In this document: piece after piece, positions 11,440 through 23,199 of the stretch | Numbering within the stretch: position 1 is the stretch's first letter | How the letters are laid out: each line of letters starts with the position of its first letter | Assembly (NCBI GenBank): GCA_947069175.1 | Contig: CAMTDV010000015.1 | Coordinates: 24,072,249-24,136,248, forward strand | DNA from: Scalesia atractyloides | Taxonomy: Eukaryota; Streptophyta; Magnoliopsida; Asterales; Asteraceae | Reading direction: 5' to 3' | Length of the DNA: 64,000 bases | Translations under genes and position numbers: made by a program | Notes under the pieces: generated by a model | Told to the model about the DNA's origin: nothing | The model's database searches: none | The model's input: the letters and a program-made list of their open reading frames with translations, nothing else

Positions 11440-13895
11440 GGTAACCAAGGTGGAAGGATTGTCGCCGAGGGAAAGCTCTCAAACGGAGTTGTTTCATTTG
11501 ATCAAGTGAACTACATTGCGGAGCTTGAGAACAACCTTCTGAGTATTTCTCAAATTTGTGATAAGAAGTTTACCATCCACTTCAATGATAAAGAATGCAT
11601 GATCATCAAACCGGGTTTCAAATTACCAGACAAATGGATACTCATGCATGCACCAAGAGAGAATGATTTGTATGTTCTTGACATGGGCAATGCTACTACT
11701 TCTTCAAAAACAACACAATGTTTTGTTTCGAAAGCTACTGAGAATGAGTTAATCTTATGGCATAGAAAGATGGGCCATATTCACCTAAGAAAGATGAATC
11801 ATTTGGTGCATAATGATTTGGTGGAAGGTGTGAATCTGAAAAGTTTTCATATGACAGATAATTATCTCGAGTGTAAAAAGGGAAAGCAGATCAAGAAATC
11901 TCATCCGAGAAAGATTCTCAATTCGATAAAGTTGCCCCTCGAAAGACTTCATATGGATCTCTTCGGTCCAGTGAATGTCCGAAGCATTTCTGGAGATCTC
12001 TACTGCTTGGTAGTCACAGACGATTATTCACAATACTCGTGGGTATTCTTCCAAGAATCAAAAGATGAAACGTTTGAAAACTTAGTAATTCTTTTCAAGA
12101 AACTAGAGAACCTGTACCATCTTCCGGTGAGACACATTAGAAGTGACAACGGTACTGAGTTCAAAAACACTAAAATGAGGGAATTCTGCAACGCTAAATG
12201 GATTCTGCACGAATTCAGTGCTCCCAACACTCCGCAACAAAATGGAGTCGCTGAACGGAAGAATAGGACGTTGATAGAAACTGCAAGAACAGTGCTCGCA
12301 GATTCTAAACTTCCCGTCGGTTTTTGGAGTGAAGCAGTTGCAACGGCTTGCTACACACTTAACAAAGTCTTAACAGTCAAACCAACGAAGAATACTTGTT
12401 TTGAAATGATCAACCGACGGAAACCGAATTTGAAGTTCTTAGAACCATTTGGAGCGCCATGTACTGTAATCGATCAAGATGGAAAATTTGGGGCTAAATC
12501 ACACGAAGGTTTCTTTGTCGGATATGCAAGTCCTTTCCGAAGAGTTTATGTTCCCTCATTGAGAAGAGTAATTGAAGCGCAGCATGTTGATTGTTTCAAC
12601 TATACAGATCCTGTTCACTCGTCGAGAAGAGTAATTGAAGCGCAGCTTGTTGATTGTTTTAACTATACGGATCCTGTTCAGAGAAAAGGTGATGCATGGT
12701 TATTCAATTATCAAGACTTGTGGAAATCATATGATTTGCCTGAAGAACCATCCGATGAAGAAAGTGCAGCTCTTTATTATCTTCATCAATCAGCAAATCA
12801 AGAGCAAATCGTCAGACCAACTGTGGTTAATCAACCCACGTTGGGATCATCTTCTTCTGGTGCTAGTTCAAGTAATAGCCGTGGTCAAGAAACTCAAACA
12901 GAACAAGTGACACCGACTACAGAACCAGTCAATACTACAATGATTCCTAATCTTTCTGAAGCACAGAGTTCAGACTCGGACGAGGCTCCAACATTCGATA
13001 CCGATGGGGAATCTTCTTCAGATGAAGAAGCAGAGCAGATTACAAGTTTAATGAATGAATCTGCAAGCCCGAGTAGTGCTCCTAAAGTTGAAGTAGTGGT
13101 AGATCAAAATATCACAAATCAAGAGAATACTGTGGTTGTTCCAGGCAAAGTGATGCTAAGATCATATTCTTATCATCCGTCATATTCTATAATAGGTGAA
13201 TTACAAGCTGGTGTGAGAACACGGAGTCAAATAAACAAAGCTTTTAGTTATTTCTATACTCGTGTTGCTCCAATTCAAGAGTATTGCTACTATTCATGTT
13301 TCATATCCCAGAAAGAGCCAAAGAATGTTTCTGAAGCTTTAGGCGATGAAAACTGGGTACATGCAATGCAAGAGGGACTGTTACATTTCGAGAAGTTAGG
13401 AGTCTGGAAGCTTGTAGACCTACCTGAAAATCAGAAAGCGATTGATACTAAATGGGTCTTTAAATGAAAGCGAGACGATCGAGGGGTTATAGTTCGAAAC
13501 AAAGCTCAGCTTGCTGTCAAGGGATTTCACCAGCAGGAAGGGATAGACTACACGGAAGTCTACGCACCAGTAGCTCGCTTAGAATCTATTCGAATATTTC
13601 TTGCATTCGCAGCATGGAAAGGATTTAAAGTCTATCAGTTGGATGTCAAATCAGCTTTTTTGTACGGAAAATTACGCGAGAAGGTGTACGTCGGACAACC
13701 ACCAGGGTTTGTTGATCCACTCAACAAAAAGAAAGCATATCTTCTTGATAAAGCACTTTACGGTTTACACCAAGCCCCGAGAGCTTGGTACGAGATGTTA
13801 TCACAACATCTCGTGGGAAACAGCTTTGTCAGAGGAACTGTGGATAGTACTCTCTTCACCAGAGAAGTTGGTAGTCATCTAATTATAGTTCAAAT
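11440..13895 (+). pseudogene. Copia pol fragment: end of protease, integrase, start of reverse transcriptase
   Basis: The frame opens with GGRIVAEGKLSNG and LENNLLSISQICDK, the stretch joining protease to integrase. The GAG-pre-integrase zinc region follows (LWHRKMGHIHLRKM, then YLECKKGKQIK), then the integrase core: LHMDLFGPV, DDYSQYSWVFF, IRSDNGTEF and NGVAERKNRTLIETAR give the D, D and E residues. A low-complexity Ser/Gln/Glu linker and the RT start (ALGDENWVHAMQEG, KWVFK) follow. A TGA at 13465-13467 breaks the frame. RT continues (VKGFHQQEGIDYTEVYAPV, QLDVKSAFLYGKL, ALYGLHQAPRAWYEML) and stops being Copia at SHLIIVQI, just before the expected YVDD catalytic motif. A 22-residue internal duplication (RRVIEAQ-VDCFNYTDPV) lies near 12559-12680. 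No gag is present. Confidence 0.88.
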
Positions 13896-13922
13896 CTTCT
13901 CTGCTCTGTTTTCAATTCCTCC

Positions 13923-16211
13923 ATGGCTACTCGTACACGATCGCATACCGGTGACTCTACCCCGACTTTCACCCAACAGAATCTTCTCAGGGAGAAAGAG
14001 GTGTGCTCCTTCGATAATGCTGACATCGCTGCCCTCGGGGCTTCCGGCGCTTTTCCCGACAAGGCAGTTATCCGACCATTTGACCGAAATCTCCGATCAG
14101 ATGTAGTATCCGTGGAGTGGATCTGTTTTTTAGCCTACCCCTTTTCTTTAGGACTTCGATACCCATTTCCTGAGTTTATTTTGCAGTTTTTTCGTACCAC
14201 CAAGCTTAGCTTCGCTCAAACCATGCCTATGATCTGGAGGGTCTTGATTGTACTCGACCGGATCAAGACCCATCATATCCCTGACCTGCGTATTGAGGAT
14301 ATTCCCATCGCCTATCGCCTAAGATCACACTGTTCTAGTCGATTCTTGCTCTTTTCCTTCTCTAACAACCCCCTCATCCTTAAAGTGACAAAAAACGAGG
14401 ATGATTGGAAATGTAAGTTTTTCTTTGTTAAGAGGGACTCTATCGACGAAGGTGTTGACCTTCCGACGAAGTGGTTGACCGCTGGTAGGATTTAGGGTTT
14501 TAGAGATATCCCCAAATGTATCTTGATGTTATATCCTGAACTGATATTCTTGTTTCTTCCATGTAGCAAATTTCAAGGAACTAGCTCCTCCTACTGTAGG
14601 ATCTGAGGAAAGGATCAAAGCAATTTACAAGTTACCTGAAAGCTGAAAGTCCGTGATCAGGCGGTTCTAGACGGAAGTTAATGCATAAACGTAAACCGAT
14701 TCGGTAGAATGTTATTACAGAAAGGAGTAGAAGTAGAATGCAGTGGAAGTCTTCATTCATACCGAAAGAGTATACATCTTTATAAGTCCAGCTACCGGAG
14801 TTCCTGAAGAGAATCCGGCAGCACCTCCCCGTAGGGATGACAAAAACTCAAATGACAAATGAACACACACCACCAATTTATAGGGAAACATAACAAGTTC
14901 GCTTAACATGTGCATAGGAGGACAAGTTCGGTCGAACTTGTCTGCCACATGTCAAGTTCGAGCGAACTTGACAACCACATGTCAAGTTCGAGCGAACCTG
15001 ACCTCCATAGGTCAAGTTCGAGCGAACTTGTTCCCTTTACACTAAAAACTCCGTATTTTAGTCGTGTGTTCGATTCTAACCTATACAATATTCAACACAC
15101 GCTCAATCTAGCCTATTCGACAAGTGACGAACACAATAGTGCATCAACAAAAGCGACAAAAGCTTCTCGTCTCATCACCCAAGTTCAAGTCAATACTCTT
15201 CATCCAACATGTCTGATAAAGATTATATACTTTCGTACATAGTTACGTAATTATGAAATTAAAGTTAAGATTGAGAATTCTCCCTTTTGTGTAGAGCCAG
15301 CCAAAATCCTAGAGGTCTTTGATCTCGAAGAACTTGACAGCTACTCTGGCCGTGTCCAAGCGAAGAAGGAATCCAGCAAGCCATCCTCTGTATCCAAGCC
15401 TACAACCAGTTCCAAGGCCACGGCCATGCCTAGACCTTCCCGTGCTACAAAGCCACATGCCACCAGCTCTCGAAAGAGAAAAGAAACATACTCCCCTACT
15501 ACCGATGAGGCTTTTCCCTACGAGAACCAGGGATTCCTCGAGTCTAGTGCCTTGATGACTTCTTATCTTAACCAGGTAAATATCCTTATCCCGTATCCTG
15601 TACATATATGCTGAACAGATATCCTGATTATATTATGTATATACTGATACCTGTATCTCAGACTGCAGGGTCTCGGTCGCCTGACACATCTTTAGGAGGA
15701 CACGTGTGGGGTCAACATGATGCTAGAGGCCAAGCTGAAGGAAGCTCAAGTCACGATCAAGAACCATGAAAAGATTGATGCCGCCAAGTCCCAGCATTAC
15801 AAGGACAAATACAAGGCAATGACGCAGGAAGCTCAGGCTGCCATCCAAAAGGCTAATCAGGATGCCCAGCCCAAGGTGGATGCAGCCCAACTCCAGCATG
15901 AGCAGGATATGAACTCCTACAGGGAAGTCCTCAAAGGTTCTTTCATGATTTCTCACCTCAAAGCCAGGCTGAAAATGGCGTATGAAGCCAAAGCTGCGGG
16001 TTTTGAATGCCCCGCCTGGAATATCGATGCCTGGGAGGTGAAGCTAAAGGACCTGGGAGGGAAACCTGTGGAGTGCCCTGCCAAACTGGTGGTCGAGCAG
16101 CCTTCGAAGGTGGTTGAAGCTCCCAATGATGTTGAGGCTGATGCTGGTGCTGGTGGTGAGGATGTGGTTTATGATGCTGCCAAGGATGCTGCTGAAGGTG
16201 CTACAGCATAA
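13923..16211 (+). pseudogene. Antisense accessory gene of the Tat element, main copy, split by a solo LTR
   Basis: The exon structure can be read directly. Exon 1 is 13923-14484, with a 190-codon open stretch containing VLIVLDRIKTHHIPDLRIED, similar to PF04195-type proteins by recognition. An 82-nt GT-AG intron runs 14485-14566. Exon 2 starts at 14567 and is interrupted at 14643 by a 506-bp solo LTR with AAAGC duplications. It resumes in frame (ESDKSFSSHH) to about 15241. Exon 3 is about 15297-15575, basic and Ser/Pro-rich. An intron ends in CTCAGACTGCAG and exon 4 is 15669-16211. Exon 4 has an in-frame TAG near 15693, then a predicted coiled coil (EAKLKEAQVTIKNHEKIDAA and on) and an Ala/Asp/Glu-rich tail ending at TAA. 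It lies on the strand opposite gag-pol. Its molecular role is unknown. Confidence 0.75.
14644..15149 (-). mobile_element. Small Copia-like solo LTR with target duplication
   Basis: This 506-bp LTR is bounded by perfect AAAGC repeats (14639-14643 and 15150-15154). It contains the intact TATA box on the minus strand (plus-strand CCAATTTATAG, 14873-14883) and the palindrome array. With it and one AAAGC removed, the interrupted exon reads in frame. Confidence 0.9.
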
Positions 16212-17523
16212 TGGTAGCGAAGTGGGCGATGATGGATATTTAATGCCTAGGCCGGAGCCCACCTTTTTTAATTTGAATGGTCTGTAATCCCTTAAACAAT
16301 TTTTATTTTTCCTGCACTTGAACAATTTATATTTCCTGCACCTTAAACATTAGTATTTTGTGATGACCTAAGGTGGAGGGATCCTGGGTTTCAGGAAGAA
16401 GCCTTTGGTCATCATTGTTTATATGCTTTTAGACCTTATCACATTCCTGGTGGATGGGTCTGGGTTTAAGACGAAGCCAAGAATGTGACATTTTGGAATG
16501 TTAATAATAAACTAACCTTTTAGCCTTACCCGATGTTGTTATGTTATTATTCTGAAAAACATATTTTGATATCCTGACCGAATATCCTGGTCAGGATACT
16601 GATGAAATGTTTAGCATTTATGTTACCTTTAATCAAAATGTTAGACAGAAACTCGGTTGAATAATATGAAATTTGGATTATGTAGACAAGGCTTTCAATA
16701 AAAATCATACCAGAAACACTTGTGCAATAACTTTCAATTCCAACCTTTGAATCCTTTGCAATATCCCCAACATGGATGTCCCCTGTCCGTGCAGGATATT
16801 GCGTCAGTATATGACATACTTAAGTATCCCTTCACTTAATGATCGAACTTTGTAACGTTTCCTCCATGAAAGGATGTGTGTGATCATGGTCACATTTATG
16901 AAATCTTTCAAAAACTATAGTTTCACTGGGGATAAACCCTTAGTATTCTGGGGATAAACCCTTAGTATCATGGGGATAAACCATTAATATCCTGGGGTTA
17001 AACCCTTGTTTTCGTGCGCTACAGGCGGGAGTGTATAAACTCCAAGACTTAGAAAGGTGAAAACCTTTAAACCTTAAAGAGTATGAAAATACCCTTTCGC
17101 GAGAGAGGGTGATCAATCCTCATATACCGTAAGGATCCGGGATATAGCCAACAACAACAAAATTGTCAGCCACTTTTACATGAACTAGTCCCGCCATCTT
17201 GAACTGTACCCGGATGCTTGCGCTCCAGGCGGGGTGTTTAAAACCCAATTCGAAAGAAGGGTGAATACCTTTAAACCTATGAAGGGATCTGAATCCCTTA
17301 AACGTGAGAGAGGGGGCCAATCAATCTTTCGATTCATTTTGAGCAAGTATCTTGAAGCATATCCTACAAAACACCTTTAAACTAAGGTGGGTGTAAGCTT
17401 GGCTAACACCCCTCCGATGCTTAAGGCAGTATTGGGTTTCAAAGAAAAATAACTCAAACAAAAAATATATATTTAAAAGATATAGAATTCATACCATCCT
17501 GAGTTAGAAATCAAATTCTAAAC
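16212..17523. other. Tat spacer between antisense gene and pol, with short tandem repeats
   Basis: It is non-coding. GGGGATAAACCCTTAGTAT repeats run from about 16926 to 17010 with a period of 22-23 bp, four degenerate copies. The sequence is also rich in ATCCTG/CAGGAT. The two divergent transcription units of the element (accessory gene on plus, pol on minus) both point into this spacer, so it probably holds their terminators. Confidence 0.6.
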
Positions 17524-18560
17524 TCACTTGAAATAAGCCTTAAGATGTATAGCATTCCAGGATCTTGGTATCATATCTCCCTTCATGGTCTTATGCCGGT
17601 ATGCTCCTTTTCCTGATTCTGACTCAATCTCGTATGGTCCTTCCCATTTTGGAGCTAACTTCCCATCAGCAGGATTATTCGTATTCTGAAACGCTTTTCT
17701 CAATACCCAATCTCCAACTTGGAATCTCCTAGTTCTTAAACTTTTGTTGTATGACTTAGCTATCCTTTGTTAATATGCTGCCATCCTTAGCTTTGTTGCG
17801 TCCCTCGTTTCATCTATGGTGTCTAGTTCCTGATATAAGACTTCAAGATTCACTTCTGGATCCCTAAGCTTAATCTTGCGGTAGGTATCACCATCTCTGT
17901 TGGAATCAATGCTTCTGCCCCAAACACCAAGGAGAATGGAGTTTGTCCAGTAGCATTCTTCACTGTTGTTCTATCTGCCCATAGTACAAATGGTAATTCT
18001 TCTGCCCATTTTCCTTTTTTAGCACCTAGTCTTTTCTTCAAATTATTGACAATTATCTTGTTTGAGGATTCTTCTAGTGTTGATGTGATCATTTTGATTC
18101 CCCAACTTTTGCAAAAATCAGTGGTTCTTTTGCTGATAAATTGAGAGCCATTGTCATAAATTATCTTGGCCGGTATCCCGAACCTTGTCAGGATATTCCT
18201 TTTGATGAAAGATACCACTTCTTGATCCCTTACTTGGGCAAAGGCTTCCGCTTCAACCCACTTGGAAAATAATCCGTCATTGCCAGCATGAAAACCTTTC
18301 CTCCAGGAGCCTTTGGGAGTTTTCCTACTATATCCATCCCCACTTCATAAATGGCCAAGGGGATATGATAGGACATAATGGTTCTGCAGGCTGATGCAGT
18401 ATATTACCATGTCTTTGACAGGCATCACACTTTCGAGCATACTCTGCAGCATCCTTTCTCATAGTCGGCCAGTAATATCCCGTTCTTAATACCTTCGAGA
18501 ATAAAGATCTGCCCCCAGTATGGTTGCCATAATCTCCTTCATGTATATCCTGAAGTACCT
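17524..18560 (-). pseudogene. Tat integrase, broken
   Basis: Minus-strand fragments give the zinc region (KDAAEYARKCDACQRHG), the core (FSKWVEAEAFAQV, RFGIPAKIIYDNGSQFISK with the second Asp) and ESSNKIIVNNLKKRLGAKKG around the catalytic Glu. The C-terminus has RRFQVGDWVLRK and KLAPKWEGPYEI and stops at TGA (17526-17524). About eight residues are missing just before the catalytic Glu compared with related integrases. Several frameshifts and stops (for example near 17770 and 18490) make it non-functional. Confidence 0.82.
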
Positions 18561-18586
18561 CCTTGGTTTAGGATCTTCCAAGCACC

Positions 18587-19732
18587 TCAGATATGGACCT
18601 GCAAGGGATTTCTATACAAGACAACATTTATAATAGTAAAACGGGATACCTTCATTCTGAAAGCTTTGGGATTCTCGTCCTTTGGAACATCTCCTTCTTG
18701 TAGGTACTTCATGATTGGAGCCATCCAGGATTCAGGATCCTCTCCAAGACATCCATCACCAGGATCCTGGATACCTGCTACTTCCTTATCCTGAGGCTTG
18801 AAAAGTTCCATCGCAGGATACAGGATATGTAGTATTGGTATCTGAACTCCTTCCGGTATCCTGACAGTAGATCCTAGATTTGCTAAAGCGTCGGCCTCAG
18901 CATTTTCTTCTCTTGGTACCTGTTCAAGTGTAAAATTTTTGAAGTATCCTGCTAATTTTTTAACAATATCAAGATATTCAGCTAACTTTTCACCTTTGAC
19001 TGCATAAGATCCATTGAAATGGTTAGTAATCAACAGGGAATCAACATACACTTGTAAACATTTAACTTTCATATTCTTAGCCAATTCTAATCCTGCTACC
19101 AGGGCTTCATATTCAGCTTCATTATTAGTAGCAGGAAATTCACATTTAATAGCCTGGGGTAATATGTCCCCCTGTGGCGATTTTAGTAGTATCCCTAATC
19201 CTACACTTCTTACGTTAGATGCACCATCAATATACAATATCCAAGATCCTGAATTCTCACTTGGTTGTTGTACTTCTAGGCCAGCTTCATTTTGAATATC
19301 ACTACTAAAATCAGCCACAAAGTCTGCTAGAGCTAGAGATTTAATAGCATTTCTAGGTTCATATATTAGATCATATGCACTTAATTTTACGGACCACTAA
19401 GAAATTCTACTAGACATTTCGGGCTTCCTAAGCACGTTTTTAATAGGATAATTGGTTTTAACATGAATCCTATGTGTTTCAAAGTAATGTCTAAGCTTAG
19501 TTGATGCCATTACTAGAGCTAATATTAGTTTTTCTAATTGTGAGTATCTGGTTTCAGCATCTAACAAACTTTTACTAACATAATAAACAGGATACTGCTG
19601 ACCTTCGTGATCCTTTACCAAAACAACACTTACTGCATTCCCTGGTAGTGTAAGATGTAGGGATAAGGGTTCACCATCCTTAGGCTTCATCAACAGGGGT
19701 GCACTTGAAAGATATTGCTTCAACTCTTGCAA
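18587..19732 (-). pseudogene. Tat RNase H plus second archaeal-type RNase H, broken
   Basis: The first part (19732-19397) is the usual RNase H following RT, with HLTLPGNAVSVVLVKDHEG, QQYPVYYVSKSLLDAETRYS and LEKLILALV. After a stop near 19397 the frame reopens (19318-18587) with a second RNase H: WILYIDGASNVRSVGLGILL, NNEAEYEALVAGLELAK, LQVYVDSLL and EENAEADALANLGS, i.e. the D-E-D-D set. Having both is diagnostic of the Tat clade. The long tail after the second domain leads to the integrase. Confidence 0.85.
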
Positions 19733-19799
19733 GGCAGCTTCATGTCTTTCACCCCATTCAAACTTTTTGTTTTTCTTCAGGATATCATAGAATTCCTTG

Positions 19800-20620
19800 C
19801 TCTTTTATGAGGATCTAGATATGAACCTGTTTAATGCCACTACTCTCCCTGTTAGCCTTTGAACATCCTTCATATTGGATGGTGATTTGAGATCCAGGAC
19901 AACTTTAATCTGTTCTGGACTCGCTTCTATTCCCCTCTTGGTCAACATATATCCTAGAATTTTTCCTGCCCCCACTACGAAGTGACACTTAGCAGGATTT
20001 AGCTTCATATTATACTGGTCCAGGATATCGAAAGCACATTCAAGATCCTGGAGATGATCCTCGAATTTCTTGGATTTTACCACCATGTCGTCAATATACA
20101 CCTCCATTGTGTCCTTAGTTTGTCTTTGAACATCATATTGACCAGCCTCTGGTATGTTGCACCTGCATTTTTTAAACCAAAAGGCATGGCAGTCTAACAG
20201 TATATACCTGTAAGTGTCATGAATGTTGTATCTTCCTGATCAGATGGCTCCATTTGGATTTGCTGGAATCCTGAAGATGCATCCATAAAGGTCAGCATTT
20301 CATGGCCGGTAGTTGCATCCACCATCGAATCTATATGAGGCAATGGGAACGGTCTTTCGGACAAGCTTTATTGAGATCTGTGTAATCTACACAAACTCTC
20401 AATTTCCCATTCTTATTTTGAACCACCACTACGTTTGCTAGCCAATTAGGGAACTTGACTTCCCTAATCATCCTAGACTGAATTAATCTTTCAACCTCCT
20501 CTTGTATAATCGCATTTCTTTCATGAGCAAATTTCCTTCTCTTTTGTTGAATTGGCTTGAAAGACCTGTCAATTCCAAGTTTATGAGTTATAATATCTTT
20601 TGATACCTGTCATGTCTTCA
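19800..20620 (-). pseudogene. Tat reverse transcriptase, broken
   Basis: The N-terminal fingers read RREVKFPNWLANVVVV-like sequence and NGKLRVCVDYTDLNKACPKD. The palm carries VYIDDMVVKSKKFEDHL, the YIDD version of the catalytic motif. The connection contains NPAKCHFVVGAGKILGYMLT and GIEASPEQIKVVLDL. Stops and frame changes occur between 20100 and 20390, so the palm is not continuous. Confidence 0.82.
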
Positions 20621-20884
20621 TGTTTCCATGCAAACGTATACATATACTGCATTTCAAAAAGTTAGTAAGTTGACTCTCAATATCCTGAGGGATATTGGCC
20701 CCTACAAGCACCGAGATATCAGGATTATCTTGATCTAGGATAATCTTCTTAACATCCTGCTCCGAAGTTTCCACGATATCCTGGGCTTGTATCTTTAATT
20801 GCTATCCTGCCCTGGATTTTATTGTCGCCTTCATTGAAGAGGAATAGCATTCATTTGCTTCTTGCTGGTCGCTTTCCACTTTGA

Positions 20885-21385
20885 CTACCCCCAAGGAGTA
20901 GGGATCTTGACACATTGATGATAAGTGGAAGGCATGGCTTTCATATCATGAATCCATGGCCTACCTAATATAATATTGTAGCGGGATAATGAATCCATAA
21001 CACAAAATCGCTGCATAGAATTTACTCCCTCAGCGTAGACAGGTAGCTTTATCTCTCCAACAATGTTCTTTGCTTCTCCACTGAACCCTACAAGCACGGT
21101 GGATTTCGAGGTAATCTCCATTTCTGGGATGTTCATCCTTTTCAGGGTCTCTAACTGGATGATATTGACCGAGCTCCAGTTATCCACCAATATCCTGCAT
21201 ACAAAATGGTTAGCGATATACAAGGTCATTACCAGACAATCATGGTGAGGATCCTGGATATTATCCCGGTCGTCACTATCGAATGTTCTGACTTTGTCAT
21301 TCGTAAGCATCGTCATCCTCGTTGGCTTATCCCCTCTTCTTTGCCTCTTTGGCATGCCTTTTAGCATCAAAATAAGAGGTCCCAC
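20885..21385 (-). pseudogene. Tat aspartic protease, active site altered
   Basis: This open fragment carries a retropepsin-like fold: HFVCRILVDNWSSVNIIQ, then YNIILGRPWIHDMKA near the C-terminus, as usual for gypsy proteases. The active site normally reads DTG or DSG followed by S; here it reads DNWSS. The catalytic Asp remains but the Thr-Gly that form the loop are lost. The frame is closed on both sides by stops, in a polyprotein that should be continuous. Confidence 0.78.
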
Positions 21386-21419
21386 ATATATCGGATCCTC
21401 CGGATATGAAATTGATTAT

Positions 21420-23096
21420 CTTGGCATCTGGGGGAGGCGATGATGCTCGTTCAGGATCCTTGTCAGTTCCTGACCCTTATTCTTCTTCCTGCCGATAAGA
21501 TCATTCAAGTAGCCTGCTTAGTAGATAGCTTATCTCCTTTCTCAGGGCTATGCAGTCTTCTGTTACATGTCCAAAATCTTTATGGAAGGCGCACCACTTG
21601 GATTTATCCTTCCAATCAGCCTTTTGTTGGTTCTTCCTAGGCCACCTTGCCTTATCTCCTAAACCCTGCATGGCATATATTAGTTCAGGAGTATTAACAG
21701 AAAAACAGTATTCAGATAACTCAGGATATTCTTCGCCATCTTCATCCTCAACAGCATTCACTTTCTTGTTGTCATTTTTACCATACGGCCTAGAGCGGTA
21801 TGGTTTGTGTGAGGACTCCGATGTTCTGTTTGTTGATTCGTATGTTGAGGATGAATTCATCCTTTCTTGCATTTTCTTGTCGTCTTCAAGCCTAATATAT
21901 CTTAGAGCCCTGTTTCGAGCTTCATCCAGATTCCTGCAAGGATTCATCACAAGATCCTGATAAAATTGGGAATCCTTCTGTAATCCCATCTTGAATGCTT
22001 GTACTGCCGTAGCAACATCAAGGTTCGGGATATCCAAGGATTCCCTACTAAATTTGTTCACGTAATCCCTAAGGGATTCTTGAGGTCCCTGTGTTATCCT
22101 GTAGAGGTCACTTGTTAGTTTTTCAAAGCTTCTACTACAAGAAAACTGACTGTTAAACAAATTAACCAAATGAGCAAATGATGTAATTGAATGAGGTGGA
22201 ATGCTTAAGAGCCACTTCAAGACTGATCCTGTTAGAGTAAAGCCGACCCTTGTAGAGACATGCTTCTTTAAGATCCGGTAGAATAGGATTCACTTCCATC
22301 ATCTCCCTATACTGGGCAATATGCTCTTCAGGATCCGTCGTCCCATCATAAAGATTCATGTTGGGAGTTTGGAATCTCTTTGGGATTTCAGCATCACAGA
22401 TGTGGCGAACGAAGCGGGATATGTTGTGACTATCCTGGGACATTCCGGTATGGGCTGCACTACCCCAGGTACACTTGATATCATATCATTTAGCTTCTGA
22501 AGCTCTCTGGAGAGTGCTGAGGTTACGCTTGTATCCTACGAAGATCCAACATTGTTAGTAGCAAGAGTATTGACATTATTAGATAAGTTACCAGTCTGTT
22601 GATTCTGGCCATATCCTGGAGCGTATCCTAGGCCCCTCACAGTCGATATCCTGGCTGATGAGGGTATTTCAGGAGCATTGCTCCGGGAATGGTTTGGTAC
22701 GACATTGCCCTGATTATCCTCAGTATATACTGCCGAACTAAAGTTCAGCATCCTGGGCTGCAAAGGGGTAACAATATCCTCAACAGGCCTCTTGGAGTTG
22801 GATTTCAAGAGTTGTATTTCCTTCATCATGAGTTGGTTAGTTTCCTGTTGTTTCTTCATTTGATCCTGTATGCTACCAAACAAAGATAAGATTTCATCAT
22901 TAGAAGCAAAAAGCGGAGTTCTTGCCGAAACTCCGGATCTGGAAGCATTTTGAGCAGTAGTAGCATCCCGAGCTGTTTGGCTTTCACTCCTTTTCTGAGA
23001 AGTCTGGACTGATGGAGGAGGAAGAGGTAATAAACCAGTTACAGCAGAGCTTGACGCCGGTACCGAGGAAGAGCTCAAACCTGACTGAGAAGCCAT
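21420..23096 (-). pseudogene. Tat gag, broken
   Basis: The start ATG (23096-23094) follows the PBS by about 80 nt and gives MASQSGLSSSSVPASSSAV. A Ser/Gln-rich N-terminus runs to about 22536. After a frame change comes the retrotransposon gag domain: IPKRFQTPNMNLYDGTTDPE, AQYREMMEV, then after another shift near 22240 KWLLSIPPHSITSF, LVNLFNSQFSCSRSFEKL and RITQGPQESLRDYVNKFSRE. The C-terminus has a zinc-finger-like CAFHKDFGHVTEDCIALRKE. There are at least two frameshifts and a stop at about 21501 before protease. Confidence 0.82.
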
Positions 23097-23178
23097 CAAA
23101 AATAATCTCGCAAAAAGATTAGAGAATAAAAACCGATTAGTGATCTTAGAAAGCTTTTGATTAGAAATAGCACCACTG

Positions 23179-23197
23179 GCCCCACGGTGAGCGCCAA
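23179..23197 (-). other. Primer binding site of the Tat element
   Basis: On the minus strand, three bases after the 5' LTR, the sequence reads TGGCGCTCACCGTGGGGCC. The leading TGG pairs with a tRNA CCA end. I do not assign the tRNA species. Confidence 0.75.
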
Positions 23198-23199
23198 AT

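Noticed and set aside
19014..19295. Plus-strand open frame of 93 codons
   Set aside because: It is the antisense shadow of the second RNase H domain of the Tat pol.
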